Source: Amoebophrya sp. A120
Lineage: Eukaryota; Sar; Dinophyceae; Syndiniales; Amoebophryaceae
DNA length: 64,000 nucleotides
Assembly (NCBI GenBank): GCA_905178155.1
Contig: CAJINV010000001.1
Coordinates: 11,381,571 to 11,445,570 of the forward strand
Direction: 5' to 3'
A model generated the notes under the pieces. It had not been told where the DNA came from, searched no databases, and worked only from the letters and a program-made list of their open reading frames with translations. The position numbers and the translations under genes were made by a program. This document shows, piece after piece, positions 54,718 through 64,000 of the stretch (its first letter is position 1; every line of letters starts with the position of its first letter).

Positions 54718-56016
54718 CTACACAACCCACTGCGTGAGGGGATCTGCCACAGAGTCGGTATTTGGTTCGATGAACCGCGCGTGCCGGCCCGTCAAATTCG
54801 AACGCAGCAGTGTCATGTTGATACTATCCAAAGGCTCCAACGTCACTCCCAAATGCTCACACAAGGCGTACTTCCAGTCTTCCGGGGTCCAGCGCAGGCT
54901 GATGGAGTCCAGCCGGGGTTTGTTGCTCCACTTCTGGCTCATCTCCGGGCGATTGTAGAGCCACGCGGACGTGTTAGTGTGCGGAAACCACTCGTTCACC
55001 TCTCCCCAAAAGTCTTCCATGTTCGTGTAGCACGTCGTCATGGCCTCGCGCAAGCCGATCGCGAACAGATCGGGGTTACCACAGCAATACGTGCTCACCG
55101 AGTTCACAAAAATCGTTGCCTTTGGAACAGTAGCTGCGCCTGGGAGCTGATCGCCGGATTCAGCGCTGCTTCCCCGCTTGTTCATGAAGAGCTCTCGAGG
55201 ACTCGGAAACGAGGACAGAAAGACCATATCCGGGCGAAGTCGTATTATGTAGCGGTACTGGTACCCTAGTTCGTTTTCCCGTCGCTGGATCAGCTTGAAG
55301 CAGTTCGCCACATCGGTGTTCATACCGACCGAAGAGCGCCAGGTGGCGGACCCGCGTTTCCACATGAAGGTGCTCCACTTCGGATCCTTGGGGTCAAATG
55401 GGGTCTTTTTCGTCTGTGCAACTGGTTCCTCGCTTTTCTGGTACATCATCACGCGCTTCTTGCAAAGAGGATTGATGTGTTCTTTTGCGTTTGGACCTAT
55501 GCTTATCCCACAAAGCGGCTGCTCCTTCGCAATATGGGGCACAAGTCTGATGGTGCTATCGTCGCGAGGGACACTGCCTTCAAATGCTGTGGCTGATTGC
55601 TCGTGAGAGAGGTAAAACCCTGGCGGCTCGACACTCTGATTTGCGTCTGTTGCTGAGGACACAGTACTTGGCGCAAAAAGCATGTATTTCCACAGCGGTC
55701 GACTCGGTAACGTGATCGCGAAGACGTCGAAACCGCCGTTGTCCGCGAGAACCGGATAGAGATGCTGGTGCACGGAGGCGGCGTTGTTGCCGAACTTCTC
55801 AAGCGACCCACCGGGAGGCGGAGAACCGCGCATCCACCGGTCGACGTTTTCTTCGTCGAAATCGAGCAGCATCCCGTCTGGCCACGTGTGCCCCACTGTA
55901 CGAACGTCGCCGAACAAGCATACCGCTGCTCTTCCGTCGGCAGCAGGAGACGCGACAGCAGACGGTACGACCTCTGACACCACCAGAAACGGCGGCAGCA
56001 GAAACTTCCTCGCCAT
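54718..56016 (-). CDS. Secretory glycosyltransferase-like protein (432 aa)
   Basis: A single-exon frame from MARKFLLPPFLVVSEVVPSA, a probable signal peptide. The body begins AAVCLFGDVRTVGHTW and contains YRYIIRLRPDMVFL followed by a long loop with FVNSVSTYCCGNPDLFAIG. The R-L-R-P-D motif after an aromatic-rich strand is typical of nucleotide-sugar-binding cores in algal and protist glycosyltransferase-like proteins, where the aspartate would belong to a DxD-like metal site. N-glycosylation sequons (NQS, NTS, NMT, NLT) fit a secretory-pathway location. The exact CAZy family and donor are not identifiable here. It lies 173 bases downstream of the phosphopantetheinyl transferase stop. An inactive paralogue is possible. 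Confidence 0.6.
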   Translation of the reverse strand: MARKFLLPPFLVVSEVVPSAVASPAADGRAAVCLFGDVRTVGHTWPDGMLLDFDEENVDRWMRGSPPPGGSLEKFGNNAASVHQHLYPVLADNGGFDVFAITLPSRPLWKYMLFAPSTVSSATDANQSVEPPGFYLSHEQSATAFEGSVPRDDSTIRLVPHIAKEQPLCGISIGPNAKEHINPLCKKRVMMYQKSEEPVAQTKKTPFDPKDPKWSTFMWKRGSATWRSSVGMNTDVANCFKLIQRRENELGYQYRYIIRLRPDMVFLSSFPSPRELFMNKRGSSAESGDQLPGAATVPKATIFVNSVSTYCCGNPDLFAIGLREAMTTCYTNMEDFWGEVNEWFPHTNTSAWLYNRPEMSQKWSNKPRLDSISLRWTPEDWKYALCEHLGVTLEPLDSINMTLLRSNLTGRHARFIEPNTDSVADPLTQWVV

Positions 56017-56189
56017 TCTGATCGCTCATAATGGTTGTTCAGCGCTTTTATCTTACTGATGTTTCGACGTCATGGCAGGAACCAACCTGCGACACCCCGA
56101 TGGGTGTACTTGAAGGAGAAGGTGGGCAAGAACTTACAACTTAGAAAGTTGCAAAACGAGGGAAACCAAGAAAATGGCCTTCATTGCTG

Positions 56190-57383
56190 CTATGATCCCG
56201 GGGGTGCGTTTGAACACAACTGAAGTAACTCGAACAAAGATATCGGTCGAATGGGCGGCATGGGCAACCTCAGGACAGCCTCCCACTGAGCAGGAGTGAA
56301 CGTGGGGTGCACTCTAAAGCTCGACTTGATGCTTTTTTCGCCGATATCTTTCTCCGGATCTTCCTGAATCGCCCGAATGGGACCGCGCCCGATACTCACA
56401 ACGTGCTCGCCCTGGGCGGAAGGAAGCGTCTCTTGATGAAAGCGCCAGTCAGGCTGGGGCTTGAGCTTGGTGTCTTCGTCGGTCGTTTCGCGGGCTGCTA
56501 GAACGATTGTCGTATCCTCTTCGGTTTTAGATGCAGAGACGGCTTTCCTCCAGCAAAATTCGCAGTTCAACAACTCGAAGCCAAGGCCGTCGCCGCGGGC
56601 CTTGATGAAGCACTCTTTCAAGCTCCAGATCCGCATAAAGTGCCCATAAATGTCCGAAGATGAACCTGCTACAGTTGCGAAATCGCCGAGATTTGTTCCC
56701 CTCTCGACTTCATTCCATTCTCCATCCGACAGGCAGTTTCCAAAATCCCGCTTGAGCTGCATCACCTCGTTCTTCAATTCTTCAACGTCCGCGTCCCTGG
56801 TCTTGGCGGCCATCTGTGTCGCGTCGTCGGCAACTTTCCCACCACGCACTTTTCTTGCTTCCTTGGGCGCGGCTACGTCAATGCCGAGAATTGCGAAGTA
56901 ATCTGACGCGCCTACAACGAAAGCACCCTCGTGGCTGATGTTGAAATTGAAGTTGGTGTGTCGCAGCTGCGGCGCATGTAAAAAAGGCTTGCCCCACGAC
57001 GTGCGCCAAATCTCGATGGATTCCAGTTGGTTTTCAATTTCATCTGTTCGTGCGTCATTTTTCCCAGCTTCCTCCTCTGTTGCGCTTCGTGCCGTGGAAC
57101 AATTGTTGTAATACTCCTGCACAGAGGCGATGACAGCATCAGTTGCTGGCGCAGCATCGGCACCAGTTAGCTTACTGTCAAGCCATCGGTCGAATTGTAC
57201 TGCGTCCAATGCGAGTCTTTTCTGCATCAACCTCGACACGAACGCTCGTTTGCGGTCCTCGAGGAAGACGAAACGTAGAACCTTTTCGGAGTCCTCCTCC
57301 GGAAGGTGCTGCGTCGCGAGGGCTGCGAAATCATCCTCCGTGATTTCCCAATCGAAAATGTTGAAGCAGTAGCGCGATCCCAT
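56190..57383 (-). CDS. 4'-phosphopantetheinyl transferase, AASDHPPT/Sfp type (397 aa)
   Basis: A complete single-exon frame from MGSRYCFNIFDWEITEDDFA. The enzyme moves the phosphopantetheine arm of coenzyme A onto a serine of acyl or peptidyl carrier proteins, activating fatty-acid, polyketide or lysine-pathway carriers. The family motifs are in order: WGKPFLHAP then NFNISHEGAFVVGA (about residues 130-160), LGIDVAAPKE (Mg2+ aspartate) and WSLKECFIKARGDGLGFEL (catalytic glutamate and lysine, about residues 250-270). The protein is longer than the human enzyme (309 aa, from memory) because of an acidic/alanine-rich insert near residue 80-120 and a charged insert after GIDV. No targeting peptide is evident, so cytosolic action is inferred. 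Confidence 0.93.
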   Translation of the reverse strand: MGSRYCFNIFDWEITEDDFAALATQHLPEEDSEKVLRFVFLEDRKRAFVSRLMQKRLALDAVQFDRWLDSKLTGADAAPATDAVIASVQEYYNNCSTARSATEEEAGKNDARTDEIENQLESIEIWRTSWGKPFLHAPQLRHTNFNFNISHEGAFVVGASDYFAILGIDVAAPKEARKVRGGKVADDATQMAAKTRDADVEELKNEVMQLKRDFGNCLSDGEWNEVERGTNLGDFATVAGSSSDIYGHFMRIWSLKECFIKARGDGLGFELLNCEFCWRKAVSASKTEEDTTIVLAARETTDEDTKLKPQPDWRFHQETLPSAQGEHVVSIGRGPIRAIQEDPEKDIGEKSIKSSFRVHPTFTPAQWEAVLRLPMPPIRPISLFELLQLCSNAPPGS

Positions 57384-58238
57384 AGTTGCTTTGCGGCAGC
57401 TATCGCTGGGTCTATTTTTCTTCTTCTACCTCTACGCCGTAGATTACTACTTCTCTAGGTCTAATGAGGCTCGTCGACTTGATCCATCTCGCGTTATGTT
57501 ATAGACGCAAAATCTAAATCGCGCGTCTGACCCTGACCCTTTTTTTGAACAATATCATGAAATCCAACCAAGCAACCAGTTTGTTCCCGTAAATCACGAC
57601 GCATGAAGAAAGGTCGAACTTTCGATCGGCATCGGTTTCGGTTTGTTGCCACTAGCATCCATAATCTTCAGCACGGAAGAGCAGTGACGGGAGACGTTGA
57701 TCTTTCCAGTAGCAATCTATTTGGGATCTGATTTGCTTCATTTTTCTTTGCCGCATGAGATCTCTGCTGAATGAATCTGTTGAGTAAGGATCCGCTGGCA
57801 CCATTCACGAGAGGACCGACTATTCGTGAGTTTGACTTCTCCGGAATCGCGAATCCGTTTTCTCCCGGGAGTTTCATCGCGCAAAGAAAGGGCAAAACTG
57901 AGGCTGCACGTTGCATTTGGGTGGTGCCGCACGTTGCATTTGGTTGGGAGTTTCATCGTCATTTCTTTGTCAGTAGCCTGAAGGTGTGTTTCTGTACAAG
58001 AATAGGCAGGAGGGGTTTTACTACGGCAACATCCTCGATGTCCCGTTTTCAAATATTCGCTTTTGCTTTACAGTGACTTCGTGGGCATATCCGGGACGAA
58101 TGCATGTCGACATTGATGTGAGATTGGTACGTGCTAAACTACGAGGGAGGTCTTCTTCAATATTTTGATGTACAAGTTTTTAGAATCTAATTACAAATTT
58201 CATTGTGGATTATGCATCGGCATCGGCTTCACATCTCA
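57384..58238. other. Intergenic spacer
   Basis: About 850 bases between the type I membrane-protein gene stop and the phosphopantetheinyl transferase ATG. Short frames only; no repeat or motif was noticed. Confidence 0.45.
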
Positions 58239-59671
58239 TCAACGCGACACTTCCCCGGCCGGAGCTGGGAACTGCTCCGCGCCCGCACCTGGGAAGGGCG
58301 AGAGCGACGGCGTCAAGTCGCTTTCGCTGAGACTGATGTCGCTCTGCGTCAGGTTCATCGCTTCGTTCGATGTCCTCGAAGATTGGTCGTTGTAGTACAA
58401 CTTTACACCCGTTCCGACAGCGTAGTAGGCCTGCTCCCCCGGTGGTGTCGTTCCTGGGCGAGTGCGAATCCGCTCCCCGCCGCCACCGGAACCGCCGTCG
58501 ACATCAAAGTTTATGCTTCGCTGGTCGCTCGCACCGTTGATAGGTGAGCCTGCAGGAACAACAAACTGTTTGTTCCAATCTTCTTCTCTACTGTTGCTCC
58601 GCTTCACCAACAGGTTCTCGGCTTTTAGCCTCGCAATCGGGTCCTCCTCCTGCTGTTGGTCTACTCCTGTAGCTGGTGGACTGTTTAACCCTCCCGACGG
58701 CGCTGGGGAGGACGACCCAGGCGAAGAGGTCGCGTCCGCGAGTCCGCGGTGTACACCGTCTTTCGCAGCGTGTGCTAGGGTGCCGTAGGCGGAGGAGCTC
58801 ATTCTTGCACTGCCAAAGATGTGCGCCGCGTGCTGCAAGTCGGTTATTTCCTCTTCGGAAGAGGTTGCGTAGTACTCGTCGTCCTCCGGCGACATCATGC
58901 TGGACGTCAAATTGCTTGCAGTGGCCCCGCCGGCTCGCAAGCGACTACGAATGATCTTCTGTTGTGCTTCAAAAGTCGGCAGGACCAGCCAGCGGTGGAC
59001 CGCGAAAACCAGCAGCAACAAGCCTATCAGCGGCCACGCGAAGACCCAGAGCCGGACTCGGCAGTATCCCATCTTCCGAATGCGGGCGTCAGTTGCACCG
59101 AAATAGGAGGAGCGCCGGCACTCCCGGAACCAGGGCATGGAACACTGGCAGGCGTTGCCGCCATTGGGCCTCTTCAACGCGCATCCCGCACCGGCGATGT
59201 AGCCCCGTGCGATGTTGTCCTCCAGCAGTTGGAGGGTCTCGTGGTCCTGTTTTCCGGCCGGTTCTATCAGGCTTTGGAGCGGCTGCAGGTGAAGATTTTT
59301 TTGCGTTTGAGCGCGTTCACTTGTGAAACCATAGATACAACCCCGTGGGTAGTCCGCAAACATTAATACGGTTTCAGCTTCCGGTCACTAAAAGAAACGA
59401 CCAGCCTTACAACGGTGTCTGATGCTGTTGTACAAACAAGTCTTACCTCATTGGGGCAAATCGGTCCTTCCAGGCCACTGCTTGCGGTTGAAATGTCGCG
59501 AACTTGCGACGAAAGCTGTTCGCCTTCCTCAATGACTTGCGATTCCGCTACGCTGCCGCGTTCTGTTTCCCGCTCCTTGCTCACGTAGGTCGCGCCGACA
59601 GGCGCGTACGCAGTTCTCAGTAGGAGAAAAACTAGCACGAATGACAACATTTTTTCTTTCCCCAGCAACAT
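58239..59671 (-). CDS. Type I single-pass membrane protein (two exons)
   Basis: Exon 1 starts at 59671 (MLLGKEKMLSFVLVFLLLRT, signal peptide) and ends at PICPNE before a GTAAGA donor (about 59,449). Exon 2 resumes after a cacctgcag acceptor near 59,297 (PLQSLIEPAGKQDHE) and runs to a stop at 58239, in about 425 aa overall. The luminal part has six cysteines within GCALKRPNGGNACQCSMPW and nearby, suggesting disulfides. The membrane segment is LWVFAWPLIGLLLLVFAVH. The cytoplasmic tail is long, serine/glycine-rich and acidic (MMSPEDDEYYATSSEEEI). No family is recognised. It could be a surface receptor or adhesin; that is inference from topology only. Confidence 0.65.
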
Positions 59672-60223
59672 GCGTGCTACTCTAGCAAAGATTTACTGGT
59701 TCTAAAACGAGCGCACGAAAAACTAATTTGCTCAATAAACAAAAAAGAAACACAATCAACCATACGATCGACAGAGGACTTTACTTTGCGATAGTTGCCG
59801 AGTCAAGAAGCGATGCTCGATGAAACTAGCGATGGGAAGAGCGATATGCAAAACGATATTCCACGATAACGAGGCTACAGCTGCCGCTGCGTGGGCCGAT
59901 CATACGGCCATGGGACGAAGAGACGTTCGATTTGAGTTTGTCGATAACAAGAAGTAGAAGGCTTGACGACAACCATCACAAGTCGTAGCACAACACTCGA
60001 ACACTCTATGTTGACTGAGTGCGCAGTTGTAGTTCATCTACTTACATGCGCACGCACTACAACGGCTGTTCCTGAGCCTGAGTATGTAAACAACATGATC
60101 ATGTCGTGACACATACTTGTGTGAGTTAGTGCGAGTCGCGTGATAAAAAGAGAGCACAAGCAATGTCGACAGCCCTTCTTCAGAAGAAAGACGTGGCCAG
60201 ACACATTTCGACCACGATCCCTC
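59672..60223. other. Intergenic spacer
   Basis: Between the CDK-like gene stop and the membrane-protein ATG. Nothing was recognised. Confidence 0.45.
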
Positions 60224-62470
60224 TCAGCGGCGGCTTTTGAATTGAATCAGCGGATTTTGCGTCATCCGCGGCCCCGTCGGTTTTGGTGCGGGTGGTCGCT
60301 GTGGCACGGGCGGAGCCACCAGCTCCTGCCGTCTTTGCCCGGTGTGTGGGGGCAGCGGTAGTCGTACCTGGGGACGGTACTCCACCCGCCCCATGGCGTC
60401 TACCACCCTTAACCGCTTCGCGTTGGGCTCCAAGTGGCTGCCGGTCGTGTGGGGGCGAATCGGCACCGGCTTTACCATCTGCCCGCCCTCGGACAAACCC
60501 GAGGACATGCGGGTCACCGTGTTCAGTTCCTTCACTGTTCGGTACGGGTTGTTAGACGCAGTGGTCCCGCCCCTGGTCGGTCCCGTCTGGTGCGCACCGG
60601 CCCTGTTCCCCGTGGCCGCCGGGTTCGCGTTTCTGATTGTCGGACGCGCTGGCTGGGCGGCCGGCACGGGGGCGCCGTGCGTGGCGTCGTTGGTCTCCGG
60701 GAACGTCGGCATCAGAAAGGCCTTCAGCTTTCTGCCCTCGGTGAGAAAGGGGTGCTGCAAGCACTGTTCCGCGGTCGCCCGCTTGTCCGGCTGCACCTCG
60801 CAAATCGCCACGAAAAAATCGATCAAACGGCACAAGTTCGCATGGAAATCTTCTTCCTCGTTGTTTTCGTGGGGAATCAAGCTTTCGTCCGCGTCCTCCG
60901 CAGGCTTGAGTTTCCAGGCGTCTTCGTCCTCCTCGTCCTGCGATCCGTCTTTTTTCTCCTCATCGCTGTCAGGGTCCAACGAGGAGCGGGGTGAGTCCGG
61001 CGACCGGTTGTTAAAATCTTGGAAAATCGATTTCTCGCTTTTCGCGTCCCGGATCAGCCGCTCCCGCATCGCCTCCGTCACATTTTTCTTTTTCTGCTCC
61101 TCCTTCTTTTTCTCGACGTCCGGGTTGAATTTCGGGGGGAAGAGAAACTTCCGCCACCCGACCATTTCCAGCTTCTCAAAAGCGATCGCCGGCGGCCACC
61201 GCTCGGACCGTTCTTGGTTGTTCGTTGAGGAAGTAGAGGAAGCGCCGGCGGCCTGCTTGCCGCCCAAGGCGGAGGCAGCGGATTTTTTCGAACTGCATCG
61301 CAACTGGTGAAACCTTCGCCACCAGGGATCGACCTGCAAATCGGGCTTCCCCGTGACGCGGAAGATGTTGCGCAATTGCTCACTCTCGCTCTGCGCCTGA
61401 AAAATCGGCAAACCCTTTACCAGCTCTCCGACGACGCAGCCCACACTCCACATATCGACGGCGCGCGGATCGTAGACTTTCGCCCCCAAGCAGAGTTCCG
61501 GACTGCGGTACCACAAAGTCACCACGGGGGTCGTGTAGCGAATGCTGGTCGTGCTAGCGGAAGTGAAAAGTTTGTTATTTCCTGATTTGTTTGATGTGTT
61601 GCCGGCGCTAGTACTTTTGTTTTTCGCTGATTGCGCCTGCTCGCTTGCGTTGTTTTTTCTCCGAAGTTCTTCCAGCATTTGTCTTTGTTCCTTGACTTGG
61701 CGTCGCAATTCGTCTCTTTCGACGTCCAGCTCTGACGAGGAATCTTCGCTGTCGTCCTGATCATCCCTATTTCTCCCGGATCTCCGACCATTACTCTGCG
61801 CGGGCGGAACTGCGGCAGGTGGAGGTGGAGGAGGATGTGCAATCGGCTCGTCTTCGCCGTTGCGAAAGATTGGATTGCCGAATCGCCTGGCTAACCCGAA
61901 GTCGCAGAGCTTCAACACGCCGTTCCGATTCGCGTACAGTAGGTTGCTGCTCTTGATGTCTCGGTGCGTGATGTAGTTCTTATGCAAGTGCGCCACCGCG
62001 GAAAGGAGCTGCTCGGTGAGATTCTTGATTTCGTAGTAGGTGAAGCTGTGGATTTTGAGCAGGTTGCAAATCTCGTGGGGCATGTACTCCATAACCAGGC
62101 AGAAAGTGCCCGCGAGACTCTCCTCAATCGTGCCGGGCCCACCGCCTGAAACCGATACGACTTCGTACACTTTCACGATGTTCGGGTGCTGCAGCTGCTG
62201 TAAAATCGTGATCTCTCGCAACGCCTGCAGCGGAAAACCGGAGGTTTGCGATTTCACACACTTCAACTGCTTCAGTGCGACAATCTCGCGATTTCCGTAC
62301 AGGCACTGTCCGCGAAAGACAATGCCGTACGTGCCTTCGGATATCTTGTGAATCTTCCGGTAACTCGTATCCAGACTTCGGCAGCCCTGGGCCAGCTGCA
62401 CTCGTTGTGAGGGTGCGCTCGCGCCCGAAGAGGGCGCGGCGCTCAGTTGCTGCGGTGGAGGAGGGGGCAT
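60224..62470 (-). CDS. Cyclin-dependent kinase, CDK10/11-like, with large inserts (748 aa)
   Basis: The first in-frame ATG is at 62470 (MPPPPPQQLSAAPSSG). The frame is open upstream but only from a GTG, and a GTGAGT donor-like site lies there, so a 5' exon cannot be excluded. The CRSLDTSYRKIHKISEGTYG lead-in and the cyclin-binding helix PLQALREI place it near CDK10/CDK11. Catalytic elements are intact: GTYGIVF, VALKQLK, HRDIKSSNLL, DFGLARRFG and TPVVTLWYRSPELCLG. Unusually, about 110 residues of charged coiled-coil and Ser/Asn-rich sequence are inserted inside the activation segment, between DFGLARRFGNPIF and the TPVVTLWYR threonine. A second insert of about 130 residues with acidic runs (DPDSDEEKKDGSQDEEDEDA) splits the C-lobe. 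CDK10/11 relatives act in transcription, splicing and cell-cycle control. Confidence 0.88.
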   Translation of the reverse strand: MPPPPPQQLSAAPSSGASAPSQRVQLAQGCRSLDTSYRKIHKISEGTYGIVFRGQCLYGNREIVALKQLKCVKSQTSGFPLQALREITILQQLQHPNIVKVYEVVSVSGGGPGTIEESLAGTFCLVMEYMPHEICNLLKIHSFTYYEIKNLTEQLLSAVAHLHKNYITHRDIKSSNLLYANRNGVLKLCDFGLARRFGNPIFRNGEDEPIAHPPPPPPAAVPPAQSNGRRSGRNRDDQDDSEDSSSELDVERDELRRQVKEQRQMLEELRRKNNASEQAQSAKNKSTSAGNTSNKSGNNKLFTSASTTSIRYTTPVVTLWYRSPELCLGAKVYDPRAVDMWSVGCVVGELVKGLPIFQAQSESEQLRNIFRVTGKPDLQVDPWWRRFHQLRCSSKKSAASALGGKQAAGASSTSSTNNQERSERWPPAIAFEKLEMVGWRKFLFPPKFNPDVEKKKEEQKKKNVTEAMRERLIRDAKSEKSIFQDFNNRSPDSPRSSLDPDSDEEKKDGSQDEEDEDAWKLKPAEDADESLIPHENNEEEDFHANLCRLIDFFVAICEVQPDKRATAEQCLQHPFLTEGRKLKAFLMPTFPETNDATHGAPVPAAQPARPTIRNANPAATGNRAGAHQTGPTRGGTTASNNPYRTVKELNTVTRMSSGLSEGGQMVKPVPIRPHTTGSHLEPNAKRLRVVDAMGRVEYRPQVRLPLPPHTGQRRQELVAPPVPQRPPAPKPTGPRMTQNPLIQFKSRR

Positions 62471-63341
62471 GGTCGGCGCAAAAAAACGGGGTCGTGGGGT
62501 ACACGACGAATCTTCGCTAGTGTCGCCGTTTGTGGTCGTGAAACTCGAAAATGAAACTGGAAAAGGAGGAGGTGGAGGACAACATCTTAACTGACTCACA
62601 TGAAATTAGCGTATTTGATACACGACAGCTAGGCAGCTACTAAGTACTAAGTAGCCGATACTACCACTCGATACAACTACCTAGTTTTTTTTCTAGTACT
62701 ACGTCTACGCACTAGGGACGTATATAATATCCACCCGCGCAAAGTGGTGTCGTCGTTTCACAGGCTCTAGTCGTAGTCCCTGGACTCCTCGTCGTGCATA
62801 AATATTCATACGAGGGTGCGCACGATACACAATCTAGCGCTAGCCACACGTACTAATAGACGCGGCGTGGGATCGTGGTGCAATTCCTTCGCGAATTGGA
62901 TCTTGGTGAAATGCTAGTACATAGTGGTAATCGTTTTTCATGATCTCGAAATCGAAAATGATTGGTGCAATGATCGTTGCCTAGCAGTATTGAATACCAC
63001 CAATGATTGTCTTTAGCGATTCTGGTTTAGGCTGATTCTGAATAGACCACGACCAGCTACTTTCGCGTATGAAAAAAGCCATACAAGTACGAGAGATCAT
63101 GGCACAAAACGAACTTCGGACGATGTTATTTTTCGCTCTTTTTCTTAATTCTGCTGGGTTCGGAGAAATCAAATTTACTTTTCGTCACTGGTGATACTGA
63201 TACCGGGTCCGGGACTCCTTCAAAACAGAAATCAATAGTTTTCCTTGTCACACTGACACCACGCACACGACGCAGTCAGCGTAGGTCTACTTCAGGCTGC
63301 GGCCGCGTAGGTCTACTTCATCTTCAGAACTTCACCGAGCA
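62471..63341. other. Intergenic spacer
   Basis: About 870 bases upstream of the CDK ATG, AT-rich. A 14-base direct repeat (gtaggtctacttca) occurs twice near 63,281-63,320. No gene is supported. Confidence 0.45.
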
Positions 63342-64000
63342 CTACAATTTCGAAGTTGAATGTTTCGCCATCGTCTTGCGCTGAATGTCATGCAGCTGCA
63401 GAAACTCGGGCGATTGCGGGTGTGCGAACATTCGATAGTCGATCCCGCCGAATAAAGTGTCCTCTGCCCAGATCGCGTCCCTTTTGTGTTCGTGCAACAC
63501 GCCTATGAACGGCAGAAGTCGGTATTTCGTGACCGCATCGTTTCCGTAGCCCCCGATCTTTGAAAACGGATCTGCACCCAAGTCTTCCGGCAGCGCGTGG
63601 GCGTAGAGTGGGAGCTCCGGGGTCGGATAACCCAGAAGGACTGTGTTTTTATTCTGAAGTGCCGCCGTATTTCCGATCAGCCTCATGTCCTCCGCTCGGG
63701 GAGTCAGCAACGCGGCACAGGTAATGGACGAAACCCCGCGTTTTCCGAGAAGTTCGCACAGTAACCGCATGCTCCGCCCGCGACCCACGGAGTCGTCGAG
63801 CAGGATCACATCGCGACCAGCTACGTTCGTCTGCAGGTCCATCAGGAACGCGGAATGCGACCCTTCGATTCCCGCGGTGATGGATTGCTTGTTGTAGGTG
63901 CTCACGCGGACCCAATCAGGCTCCAGCATTTTTTTCTCCTCGAACAACACAATCCGCAGCACGTCTGCGTGCACGAAGAAGCCGGCGCGGAGGACACACA
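63342..64000 (-). CDS. HPRT-like purine phosphoribosyltransferase with C-terminal SKL (5' partial)
   Basis: The frame enters from the window edge and ends at a TAG at 63342. Visible residues start VLRAGFFVHADVLRIVL, comparable to the LKGA..F..DL start of hypoxanthine-guanine phosphoribosyltransferases. Then come WVRVSTYNKQS, the PRPP-binding loop VILLDDSVGRGRSM (acidic pair plus G-R-G-R-S) and GGYGNDAVTKYRLLPFIGVL, which matches the GYG.D...YR.LP.IG.L end of bacterial and protozoan HPRT. The enzyme salvages purine bases using PRPP, important in parasites that cannot make purines. A roughly 40-residue extension follows and ends HSTSKL, a perfect peroxisomal PTS1 tripeptide. The N-terminus lies outside the window. 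Another PRTase subtype is the main alternative. Confidence 0.8.
   Translation of the reverse strand, partial: CVLRAGFFVHADVLRIVLFEEKKMLEPDWVRVSTYNKQSITAGIEGSHSAFLMDLQTNVAGRDVILLDDSVGRGRSMRLLCELLGKRGVSSITCAALLTPRAEDMRLIGNTAALQNKNTVLLGYPTPELPLYAHALPEDLGADPFSKIGGYGNDAVTKYRLLPFIGVLHEHKRDAIWAEDTLFGGIDYRMFAHPQSPEFLQLHDIQRKTMAKHSTSKL

Overview
The window looks like nuclear DNA of a flagellated protist, most likely a parasitic dinoflagellate of the Syndiniales (Amoebophrya-like). The evidence is: intron-containing genes for axonemal and intraflagellar-transport proteins (CFAP46, IFT88); seventeen confidently or tentatively called genes that all lie on the minus strand (a unidirectional cluster, as known in dinoflagellates); long intergenic spacers with simple and tandem repeats; and introns that are themselves short terminal-inverted-repeat elements, a trait I recall being reported as 'invasive intronic elements' in Amoebophrya genomes. 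Species assignment is inference. No bacterial operon, rRNA or tRNA gene is visible.

Layout. 1-5,560: GC-rich, repeat-dense block with a 164-bp direct duplication, four copies of a 40-60 bp dispersed repeat, a large hairpin, a minisatellite and one short lysine-rich gene exon. 6.0-8.1 kb: WD40 protein. 9.1-12.0 kb: secreted coiled-coil protein. 12.7-17.6 kb: IFT88. 20.0-25.2 kb: two low-complexity membrane or secreted proteins. 26.9-27.5 kb: Nudix hydrolase. 28.5-39.2 kb: a giant CFAP46 gene. 40.0-45.5 kb: a four-exon tetraspan gene whose 2.8-kb intron contains 31 near-identical 76-bp hairpin monomers. 46.1-50.0 kb: EF-hand protein kinase. 50.5-51.4 kb: J-domain protein. 51.9-54.2 kb: PfkB/IolC-type sugar kinase. 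54.7-56.0 kb: glycosyltransferase-like secretory protein. 56.2-57.4 kb: 4'-phosphopantetheinyl transferase. 58.2-59.7 kb: type I membrane protein. 60.2-62.5 kb: CDK10/11-like kinase. 63.3 kb to the edge: HPRT-like phosphoribosyltransferase ending in the peroxisomal signal SKL (5' part outside the window).

The most interesting system is a set of eight 149-324 bp elements lying inside reading frames (one, E2, may instead be in a 5' UTR). Each begins TAT and ends ATA, has terminal inverted repeats, and is flanked by a 5-bp target-site duplication (six exact, one 4/5, one 3/5). Removing the element plus one copy of the duplication restores an uninterrupted reading frame, and in IFT88 it restores residues conserved with other IFT88 proteins. 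For the six exact cases, no choice of boundary within the duplication gives GT-AG ends, while the other introns of the same genes are ordinary GT-AG. The window therefore shows two intron classes side by side, one apparently made of DNA-transposon-like introners. The satellite array, several canonical introns with duplicated AGGTA borders, and the SKL-tagged HPRT are further points of interest.
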